Assembly: GCA_035771175.1 (NCBI GenBank)
Contig: CM069592.1
Location: 42,746,495 to 42,810,494, forward strand
DNA: 64,000 nt
Direction: 5' to 3'
Source: Paratinospora sagittata
Lineage: Eukaryota > Streptophyta > Magnoliopsida > Ranunculales > Menispermaceae
Of the stretch, positions 25,901-37,900 are shown piece after piece. The notes beneath the pieces are model-generated. The model did not search any database, was not told where the DNA came from, and was given only the letters and a program-made list of their open reading frames with translations. Numbering within the stretch: position 1 is the stretch's first letter; the number at the start of each line of letters is the position of its first letter. The translations under genes were made by a program, and so were the position numbers.

Positions 25901-28900
25901 TCCTGCAAAAATGAATTGATGGAGAAGCATGAAAAATTTTCATCTCAAAACTTGTCATATTTGAATCAAATAAATGAATCACAAGAAGTTTAAGAATTTA
26001 TCATTGTTATGAAAAAAGTTGGAGTTCTTAGAACTTTTTATAACATTTTTGGTAAGTTGTAAGCATTGTTTTAAAAATTGTTTGAGGCTTACGCCTCGAG
26101 GCAAGGCGCTCAAAAAAAGCCTCAAGGCTTAAGCCTCAATGTTATTCTGTGACGCGTACGCCTCAAAGCACAGTGAGGCTTAAGCCTCAAATTTTTCATG
26201 TTAAAATTCAATTTTTTTGAAAAACAAAAATAATAATTTTATATTATTATAAGCAATCATGTGTTGTTAAGAATTAATTTTCTTTCATTTGAGATAAACT
26301 AAAGCCTGTACTCTTAAAAGGCCAAGGCCATCTTTTAAAAGGCCCCCTTCTAATCATATATCTAAGTTTGTTAACAATAGTACAAATACTAACCTAATAA
26401 TATAAAACTTTTGACAGAGTATTCTAATTGCAATTTGTATAAACTAATAAATTAGGAGAAATGGCAAAGAGCTAATAATTTTACAATGTATTTGCTAACT
26501 TTTTATTTGTTCATGATTTTAATAGTTTAAAACTTAAAATTTGGAAAGCTTAGTACATGATTTGTACTCATTTAGTTCTTAAATGTGTTAATGATAATTG
26601 ACATAAACAATATATTAAGAGAAATCACTCAAGTATTCTATATATAGATAAAACTAGTTGACATTTTTTGTTATTTTAGTTGTTCTTTTATTATTGACAC
26701 TTGTAAATTTTTTAGATTTTTTAAAAATTTTTAGTAATTGTTTTATGTATTTTCTTAAAAAATGTGAGGCTTACGCCTCATTGCGCCTCGAGGCTTACAC
26801 CTCGCCTCTTAAAGGTAAATCGCCTCGATTACATCTCATGCTTTTTAAATCCTGGGTTGTAAGTCTACTTAGCCTAAAAGCTCTATGTATGTAATTTATG
26901 GAAACTCAAAATTTTCAATATTGTATCAAGATGAAAGCTCATTAAAAAGAACTAAAAAATAATCATGCCAAAAGAAAGATAAGAGTTGTTAGGACATCTT
27001 TTAAATATTGTCCAATTGTGATTGTTGTTTAGTTTATAAGCTCTTTGACATGCAATTTGCTGAAAAAAAAAGGTTAAGACAAGAAAAAGACAAAAGAGAA
27101 GTATACAAAGGGAATTACTAACATTGTGAAACAATGTGTGGCTTATGTAGAAGTGCTCATTAAAAAAGTGCTTATAGAGAAATTCCTTAAAAGTTTGTTT
27201 GGCAAGAAAGTGATTTTGACGCCTTACGTAGTTAAGAATTCTCGGGTAGAGTATTAAAGAAGTGCTTTTACGTTTTTTTTTTTTTTTTTTTTTTAAGAGA
27301 AAACAAAATAAGTTATATTAAATGGAAGCGGATAGCACAGAAAATAAAATAAAACAAAACATAAAGCAAAGACCACAACCCTCAGGAGTACTAGAAATAC
27401 TCCTAGAGATAAAAGAGCTAAGCAAGAGAACCAAAAAATTAGCAGCAGAATTCCGCTTTACAGCATGGAACCATAGTTTCTAACCCAATTCAAAAGAGAA
27501 TAGCACCTCTTCAACTTCGAAGCTACAACCCAGCCAGAAGTGCCTTTAAGTTAAAATTACAATGTTACCCTGATTATCCTAAAGCGTTGAAGAGAAAATA
27601 AAAAGGAAAATTTTTCAATTGGTAAAAATCACGATTGTTTGGTAGAATACGAAACAAGCGATTTGAAATTCCCAAAGGGGCTAATTTTGCACTTTCTGGT
27701 CTTTGCTAAACAAAGCTACCAAAAGTACATCTAGCACTAAAAAAAAGGCCAAATAGTAAAATCTCTCTACAAGGTAGGCCCTGAAAGATCCATTGGCTTC
27801 ATATCAATTCTCTACATGAATTTGAGCACACTATAAGAGTCCTAGTGAAAGCATAGTGGTCGGTCGATTCTGAATGGATCGAACGAAAGAAATGCTCAGC
27901 TCAGGTTGTAAGGAAATGAAAGTGAAGTGGAAGTGCATATGAAGCAAAGCATGCATAAAACAGAACATGGGCGGGGCAAAGAAAGATCCAATCTCGGGGA
28001 TGAACGTCAACAAGCAAGCAAGCAATCCAATCACAGTCCCCTATACAGCCTACTGTTTCATAAGATTATGACAAGGTGATTCCATATTCAAATGAATAAG
28101 AAATACAAGAATTCTGGTCCAATGTCTCGTTTTCATGTCAACTGAGGTATCATGTTCTAATGAACTACGTTCAAACAATTATACTTATTAAAATGGCTTT
28201 GAACATTCTTTTTGGCTTTTATTTTTTATAGCAAACACAACATTAGCTACTTGCAATAGTGAAATGAAGCAATGCCAGAATTAAGAATAAATTAAATACT
28301 GTACATAATTTGTTTGCACACTGATGCATAGGTACAAAGATGGATGTATGCATGTCTAGTTCTATGCATTTATGAGTCGAAAGAAATATAACATATTCCT
28401 TTCAACTTCAATAGTATGTGTCTATCATGTAATACTTCAAAAACACTAACCCACTAACCCATCCTACTTTAATACGTGAACAAACTAATTGTAACGAAAA
28501 TGTAAATGTTAAAATGAATATATGGTAAAACATTAAAAGATAAACTTAAGAATGAGCATATTCAAGAAATGGTAAGAGTAGCCCAAATTAAATATAAAAT
28601 GAGAGAAAGTCAATTAATATAGTTTGATCACCTACAACGAAGATCTCTAGATGCGCTAGTTAGGAAGAGCGGCCTATTAACAATCTAAGATAATAATAGA
28701 GGTAGAAGAAGACCTAAAAAGGCTAAAATAACATGGATGGAGATAATTAAAAAAAATATAATTCACTTGTAACTTGAATGTCAACTTAACTTCCCTCCTT
28801 TCAATGTACCCATTCTATGAACCTGGCCTTATCAAATAGGCCTTATAGGCCCTGAGAACACTGATGCAGCATGGTTTCATAGTGTAGGATGACACTTGTC

Positions 28901-31900
28901 AGAACCTCTTCATTCAGTTATCAAGATTAAACCTACTTTCTGATAAGGTGTTGCCTAGCAATGTTTATATTGGCTGACACGGGCATATAAGTCATGTTAT
29001 ATTGTTGAATAACAAGCCTTCAATTATCTATTTATATATTATAGATCAACTCTAATTTCTAGACCTAAGAAATTTTACTCAAACAAGGAAAAAGGGGCGA
29101 AAACCAACCATAAAAAGGAGCAAAGCCAAGGACACCTCAATTTCTCTCTATCACTCCTCGCTTATTTTTCACTTCTTACTCTTGCTTTTTGAGATCTATG
29201 TACACTAGCTACTTGGTGCAACTTTTTGGCGGACTTTGTTTCCAACTTCCAACAACCCATTACATGATTCTACTTTACACATGCAAGTGATGTTTATTGA
29301 ATGATACAATCCCTATATGTAATGTATGGCTAAATAGAATTGTATAATCAGCTTTAGAATGCCAAATACCTTGTTGTTGAATGACATTAAAACATTCCCG
29401 CTTCTTTGAACAGCATACCTTGATCCTAATGCATTGCAAATTACAAAAAGGTATTTCACCACTATAAGCACAAGAAGCAAACTAAACTAGAGAGGAAATA
29501 ACTAAAATAGAAATTAAGCAATTCCTATGATGCAAGTTAAGGCTGCATATAATAGACTCATAGAGGTTCGACCCCTAGGCGAGAGCTTCGTACACTGAGC
29601 TGCCTTTTTTCTTAAAACTAAGCAACTACTTAAGGTTTCTATCATGACCTACCTAGTGAAGGAAGTGACCAACCTGGTTAAGGAGGTGTAATTAATCTTA
29701 TATCGAAAAGTAGTGTGAGATTAGGTTGAGAGATAAAACCTGTGTCCAAACTATCAACGCACCTTTTGAGTACGATAAAACCGTGAGTTTGTGGCCTGTA
29801 GGCAATTAAGGATAGAAAATTCAACTTCACCTGGACTTCGGTCACTTGAAAATCGAAATTAATTAGAGAAAGTTTAATTCAACGTAGAGAATTTTTATAA
29901 AAATTTGCTAAATTAGAGACGTTTAGAGAATTTTTGCATAGATGCTAAATTATCTAGATTTATTATCATATAAGCTAAAAATACAATAGATACTTTAAAT
30001 ACATAAAATATCTATAAATGACCTAACAAAATCAATCTTTTTAAGTGGGTTCATGAATTTAAAATGGTGGTTTTTTGTCTTAATCCCTTTTTCTATGTTT
30101 TGATTTTCAATTTTGTGGTGGCTTGCTAATTTGACATTCCACATTGCCTAATTTATTGGTTTAGTATTCACATATATTGTTTTTTCATCTTGTTTTATAA
30201 GATTTCAACTAAAAGAAAATGACTTTGGAAATTCTTTCAATGTATTTTTAAGTTTTGGTCTCATTTAATTATTGGTAATTTTTTATTAATGAAATAACAC
30301 ATGCTTATAACTCTGTCAAATTTTATTGAATTTCATCGAATTTTGTGTCGAATTTTTGTATTTTCTAATTGGAAAATTCTTTTATCGTATCGAATTTGTT
30401 GAGCTTTTCGACGAGTTTTTGTATTTTTTTTCTACTACATCCACTTCAAACGTTGGTGGTTCAAAAAATCGAATTAATTCACTAAAATTCAGCTTGGTTA
30501 ATTTGATTTTTTGAACCATGCAGACAATAACAGGGCAAAGTAGATAATACCTTGACAAGAGGGGGAGGATGTTAAAAATTGTTATCGAAGTCAGCCTCTA
30601 GCTTGAGTGTGTCAACGACAACATTGGGCCCCAAGGGAAGTGAATTATTATGACCTGTCTAGAGAAGGAGGTGACATTTGTCATTATTACCTACTCTACA
30701 AAAACTTCACCTCCTCCACTACTTAGTCTCAAGAAACCTTTTGTAGGTTGTTTGAAACATTTGCGCCAACCAAGAATCATGTTCGCTTTTGTCCTCCCAC
30801 CTGAAACATGGTCAAACTCATTCACGCATCATAGAAGGTTCCACAAGTTGCCTTGTTTGGTTCCTTAGAAGTCGTCCCATTCGCACAGTCGCACTTGAGT
30901 TTTCATTCTATACTCCATGTACTCACCTATCTTAGCAACCAAATATCTTCCATTTATAAGTATCAGGTGAAAGATTTTGTAATTAAAGTGAAAAATAAGA
31001 AAGAACAACAAAAGCCCTAGAGTCGTCACTCGTTACTCAATGAAACATAGTAGTTGCCAAATTTAACTTCAACTATCATATAAGAGGCATTAAAAACCTA
31101 TGTTACCTAGACTCGGGTATAGGTGTTAGATACGGAAACATATCTAGATGTCCAAGTTGTTCATTTTCAGATCATGGGATTCGGGGACTCAGCTAAAAAG
31201 TGTCTTGAAATTTGCATTTGATACATGGATAATGTTATGTTCACTATCAAGCCTATATTATAAGTTGTTCTTTCCTTTTTCTTCTTCTTTTTACTCATTT
31301 ATTATCCTTTTTGTTCTATCACTTAAATGAATAGTCACTTAATAGTCATCATTTTTCTTTCATGTTTTCTCTTCTTTTCATTGAAGAATCCACATTGTAA
31401 TATTCTAAAATTTGAAGTGCCGAATACATATCTCATACTCATGTTGTATCATGAAATGTCAGACACGGGTACAACGGGCGAAAGTAAAGAGTCTGGGTAA
31501 CACAATTAAAAACCATTATACTCACCTACAAGCATGGTTTAAAAAATTGATTTTCGGTTTTTTGAACAACTGAAGAGCGAAGTGGATGTAAAATAAAAAA
31601 ATACAAAAATTTGCACAAATAATTCAACAAAATTCAATAAACTTCGATAAAAGTTCAAATTTTCAATTAGAAAATGCAAAAATTCAACAAAATATTCGAT
31701 GAAATATGATAAAATTCAATAAAATTCGGCAGAGAAGTAAAATAATGTTATTTCATCAATAAAAAAAAAAATACCAATAATTATGCATTATTTTCAACTT
31801 CATCAACCAACATAGCAAAAAAAATAAAATAAAAAATCGAACAAGCTAAAAAATTATGTAGTTCTATGGGATATGTTTTACTAAAAAATAAAAAATAAAA

Positions 31901-34900
31901 AATAAAAAATGAAATAAAAAAAGAAAGTCAAAATAAGATAACAACTTAAATATACATTAAAAGAGTTCTGAAAGCCATCTTCTTTTAGTTAAAACAAGAT
32001 GAAAAAGCAATACATTATAATAATAAATTAATAAATTAAGAGTGGCGGAATGTCAAACTAGCAAAGTATATGGTCGAAAAGCAAGCCACCACAAAATTAA
32101 AAATCAAAACATAGAAAAGGTATGAAGACCAAAAACCATTATTTCAAATTTATCAACCCACTTAACAAGAGTGATTTTGTTAGGTCACTTATGAGTATTT
32201 TTATGTATTGAAAGTATTTATTTATATTAGTTTTTAGCTTATATTACAATAAATTTAAATATTTAAGCATCTATACAAAAATTCTCTAAACTTCTCTAAT
32301 TTAGCGAATTTTTACAAAAAAACTCCATGTCGAATTAAACTTCCCTAAATTAATTTCAATTTTCAAGTCACCGGAGTCAAGGACTAAGTCGAATTTTCAA
32401 TCTTTGCCTACAAGCTGGAACAACTATCCCCAACATGTAAGAATATGACTTTTCACAAAAACAAACTACAACTACCTAACAAGCTGAATGTTATGGAACA
32501 TCAAAAGACAGTAAAATAACATTGAAAGATCAAATCCTAATAAATGGACAACATTAAAGAACAAAAAATGAAAAAAAAAAATGGCAATGATTGTGCAATA
32601 TACACAATTTTTAAAAAATATATCTTATAATAAAAAAATAAAAAAATTCAATTGAGATCCCACAATCCATCTTCTCAATATATCAATGCTTGTCATGAGT
32701 TCTCTTCGTCCTCAAATAAGTCTTAATGGTAGTTAGGGTCCTGCATCAACTCACCATTGATTGTAGGGTCTTATGGTTTGTAAGTATTATGTCACGTACA
32801 CAATATTAAAAGATGTACCCAATGAACAAGACTCCCACCATTGTGGGATTTGGGGAACGGAAGATGTACTCAGCCTTACCTCCACATGAAAAAGTTATTT
32901 CGGGAATCGAACTCGTGACTTTTAGGTCACAACTCAACTATTGTGCTAAGGCCTACTTCATTTAAACAATATAACTAAACCAAAAAAAGGACAGGGTAAA
33001 AAAGACATTACCAATCAAAAGGTGAATGACAGATCCCAAAGAATGCCCAACACCAAAAGTAGGAACGTTGTTTAACTACAAAAGTAAAAACAGTTATAGG
33101 TTGAATTGTAAAGAATGGAACACGAACTTCCCAAAATTGTGAACTTACAGTCTCTCCTAAAGATCTAAGACATCTATCAAATTTGAATTGTACTTCATCT
33201 GCAATAGAGAAGTGATCAAAGCCACTAGCATATGGTGTAGCAATCACCAAAATACCCCTGAATCATAAAGAAATAGAACCATTAATTTAGAAATATATCT
33301 TCCTGAATCATAAAACAATTTAAGCATTGGTTTACAATATAGCATAATTCATGAAAGCCAATCTGATTGTACTCAAAAGGAAAGAGTCAAAGTGAACTTT
33401 CAGCAAAAGCAAAGAGCCCCTTCAAGAAAAGCACAAGTAGTAGAGATTCCAAAGATCGAGTTGTTTGCAGGCAAAAGAAAATATGTGAAACACTAGCAGT
33501 GCTTCAGTGGAAGTAAGATCATAAGAAATAATTCAGCTAAATTAAAGTATTGGAATAAGAACGACAAGTATTTGAAGTAGTTTGTGTTGAGAAATTAAAA
33601 TAATGAACGACACAAAATGTAACGTGGTTCGGCTCTATGGCCTACATCCACGGGAGAAGAGAAAGGATATTTATTCTTGTGTAATGTCTTAATGGAGGGA
33701 CTCCATATATATAGACATGCAGGGCTATGTACTTATAGCTACATTTACAATTTTAGTAACTGCTATATTCCTTAAAGGAAATAAATCCTTAAGGAAATAA
33801 TTCTGTACAGGAAACAAATCTATACAGGAAATAAATTTGTATAGGAAACAAATCTCAACACTCCCCCTCAAGCTGATGAATAAAGGTTTACCATTCCTAG
33901 CTTGGACACATTTGCTTGAAATGCAGTATGATTTAACCCTTTAGTGAGCATATTGGCGAGCTGATTATTGGTAGACATATGGAGTACAGATCAACCCACT
34001 GTCAAGCTTCTCTTTAATAAAGTGTCTATCAATCTCTATATGCTTGGTTCAATCATGTTGGACTGGGTTATGGGCAATGCTAATTGCAGATTTATTGTCA
34101 CAATAGAGTCTCATAGGGTCTCATAGGGTCATCCCAGTGTATCTTCAAATCCGTCAAAATTATCTGCAACCATAATAGCTCACAAACCCCTTGTGCCATT
34201 GCTCGGAATTCTGCTTCAGCACTAGATCTGGCAACTACATTCTGTTTTTTACTTCGCCATGTCACCAAATTCCCACCAAGAAACGTACAATATTCAGTAG
34301 TTGATCTTTTGTCAACTACTGAACCAGCATAGTTTGAATCAGTATATGCTTCAAGAACCATTCCTGTGTGTCGTTTAAATAAGATGCCTTGTCCTGGAGT
34401 CCCTTTAAGATACTGTAGAACGCGATTAGCTGCTTGCAAATGAATATCTTTAGGATTGTGCGTGAACTGACTTATTACACTCACTGCATAGGCAATATCA
34501 GGTCTTGTGTGAGAGAGATAGATGAGTCTTCCTACTAGTCTTTGATACATCTCTTTATTAACAGTCAGCGCTTCTTCAGCTTCTCCAAGCTTGTGATTAA
34601 GATCAATAGGAGTATTCATTGGTTTGCATGCTATCTTCCCTGTTTCTTTAAGAAGGTCTGTAATGTACTTCTGTTGAGAGATAAAGATTCCCTGTTTAGA
34701 GTGTGCCACTTCAATCCCTAGGAAGTATTTCAATCAACCTAGTTCCTTGATCTCAAATTCCTCGGTCAAACACCGCTTCAAATTTTGTCTCTCGTTCTCA
34801 TTGTTTCCTGTCATGATGATGTCAGCAACATACACGAATAGAGCTGTAACTCCCCCTGAAGTCGAGTGCTTAATAAACAGAGTGTGATCTCCTTGGCTTT

Positions 34901-37900
34901 GTTTATATCCCATACTTGTCATTACTTTGGCAAACCGACCAAACCATGCCCTCGGGAATTGTTTAAGTCCATACAGGGCCTTTTTAATTTGCACACTTTA
35001 TCGGTGGTGCCAAATCCTGGAGGCACTTCCATATAGATTTCTTCCTCTAAATCCCCATGTAAAAATGCATTTTTTACATCAAATTGTTGCAGATCCCAGT
35101 CATAATTAGCTGCCAATGACAGAAGAAGTCTCATAGTATTCATTTTTGCAACTGGAGCAAATGTCTCTTGATAGTCCACACCATATGTCTGAGTATATCC
35201 TTTGGCTACCAATCTTGCCTTGTAGCGCTCTAGAGACCCATCTGCTTTGTATTTTACTGTATAAATCCATTTGCATCCAACAGGTTTCTTTCCTGGAGGC
35301 AAGTCTACCAACTCCCATGTTGTATTTTTCTCCAGGGCTTCCATTTCCACATTCATAGCTTGTTTCCAATTTGTATTAGATAAAGCCTCGGATAATGACG
35401 TAGGAGTCTGGATATTATTCAGGCAGGTAAGGAAACTCTTATGGGTTTGTGAGAACTTCTCAAAGGATACAACATGAGATAGTGGATACAAGGGATGTTT
35501 AGTGCATTCCCTTGTGCCCTTTCTAATGGCAATGGGAAGGTCATTGTCAGGTTCAGAGGCTAAAAGATCATTGTTAGTTTCAGGAACTAATGGAATTTGT
35601 AAGGAGGGTTCAGGATTTGTTACCTCATTCTCAGAGATTGGTTCAGATTCTTGAGCTTGCATCGGTTCAGGAGCTGCGGCTTTATTCCTTGAGTACACTT
35701 GTCCAATCATCCGATCCTTAGGTTCGTCATTGGGTACAGGGGGTGTAGGAGATTCAGGTTTGGTTTGTTGGAGGGTAAAGGGGTCAAAAAGATCAAAAGG
35801 GTTATCAAGGAATAAAGCTGGAAGAGGAGGAGCGGAAATATAGGATAGGTATAAGATTATTGGAGATTTTAAGCTTAGGATAAAATTGACGTAGCTTTTC
35901 CATAGGACTTTTGAAATCAAGGGTCCGAGATGGTAGACGGTTAATAAGATGTGTTGCAGTAAGGATAGCTTCCCCCCAATAGGACTTAGGCATATTATTC
36001 TGAAATAAAAAAGCTCGGGTTGTATCAAGTAGGTAACCGTTTTTTCTTTCAGCAACTCCATTTTGTTGTGGAGTGTGAACACAAGATGATTCATGAAGGA
36101 TCCCCTCGGTTTGGAAGTAATTGGTCAATGTTCGATTAAAATAATCTCTAGCATTGTCAGATCGAAATCTCTTGATTTTAGCACCAAACTGGGTGTGTAT
36201 CATGTTATGGAAGGTAGGGAGAATAAAGCTCACATCGGATTTTTGTTTTAATAAGAATATCCACGAGACTCTAGTACAATCATCAATGAAGGACACAAAC
36301 CATCGCGCTCCAGAAACATTAGGTATTGGAGAGGGACCCCAAATATCACTATGAATGAGATCAAAAGGATCTGAACTTCTATCATTACTAAGTGGAAAAG
36401 ATATACGCTTGTGTTTCGCAAATTCACACATTTCACAATGAAAATCTTCAACATTCAGAGATGTAAACAAAAAAGGAAACATGATTTTAAGAGACCGAAA
36501 AGAAGGATGGCCAAGGCGGCGATGATGGAGCCATAGCTTTTCTTTATTGGAAAGTTTGTGCTCTGAGAGAAATGAAGTGGTACTCTTGATAGGATGTACT
36601 GGTGTCTCAAGATAATACAACCCGTCCTGTTCCTTAGCATGTCCAATCATCGTTCCCAAGTCTTGGTCTTGAAATGTACAGTAAGTAGGGAAGAAGGTTA
36701 CATTACAACTCAGATCATGGGTCAGTTTCTTAATAGAGATAAGATTAGTAGATAGTTTAGGGACATGAAGAACGTTTCTGAGTGTAAGGGTGGGGCTGAT
36801 GTGAACATCACCTATACCAGCAACTGTGGTTAAGGATCCATCAGCTGTGGCTATTTTTCGACTACTAGGACATGAGTTGTAGGTATGAAATATATTGGAA
36901 GAATTGGTCATGTGATCAGTAGCACCAGAATCTATAACCCAAGAGTTAGCAAAAGATTTATCCGAGACGTTAAATCCAATAGAAATAAGAAAATTACCTG
37001 AATGGGCCAATGAGTTGGTACCTGAGGGTTTTCCAAGAGTGTCAAGTAGAGTTCTCAATCTCTTGATCTCATCCTGATTGAATCTGACTTGCTTAAGAGA
37101 GTGCTCTTCAATTGATTGTACACTGGACATCTTTCATTTGGCTCACGTACCAGTGGAAGCAGCAACAACAATAACAATGCCTGGTCAAATTCTTCAATAA
37201 CAGCGATGAACGCCAAACAAGCCTCTCTTTGGCAATGAAGGCCGAAGATGGAGGTTGATGGTTTTTTTTTTTGTTTCGTTCTTCAAGATCAGAATCGAAA
37301 GAAGAAGAACAGCCGACAGTGAAAGAAAGAAGAAGAGGAAGAAGATGAAGGATGAAGACGAGTTCAGAGGTTGCAGACAGTGAACAGTGAGTTCAGAGAG
37401 GTCGAACAGAGGTTGCAGACAGTGAGAAAGGTGACGACGAGAAAGACGACTGAGAATCCTCAGTCGATGAATCGAAAACGAAGTCAATGGCGAAGGAAGA
37501 TGAACCCGTGGCAGCGGTGATCGGGGTTTTTTTTTTTCTTTAAGTTTACAGAAAAAAGAAGAAAGAAGAAAAGATGCAGAACGTTGATGGCTCGCACGAA
37601 CCAGGAACAGTCACACGAAGAAGAAAGGAGAAGAGACTAACGAAGATGATGAACCAGGAACAGTCGCACGAACCAGGAACAGTCGCACGAAGAAGATGAG
37701 TGAAGACGAAGGATGAAGGTTGAGTTGCAGGGATTGAAAACAGTTAAGACGAAGGAAGATGATGAACAGTGAGACGAAAACAGTTGCAGATCGAACAGTT
37801 GAGACGAAGGAAGACGATGAACAGTGAGACTAAAACAGTTTGCAGACGATCGCGATTTGCAAAATCAGTTGCAGACGATCGCCATTTGCAGAATCAGTTG

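Noticed and set aside
25763..25993. Plus-strand open frame with Asn/Lys-rich residues
   Set aside because: It is the antisense shadow of exon 7 of the DUF1350 gene.
20399..29370. Apparent loss of one DUF1350 exon
   Set aside because: On re-reading the minus strand the exon was found at 25795-25902, in phase; the gene is complete.
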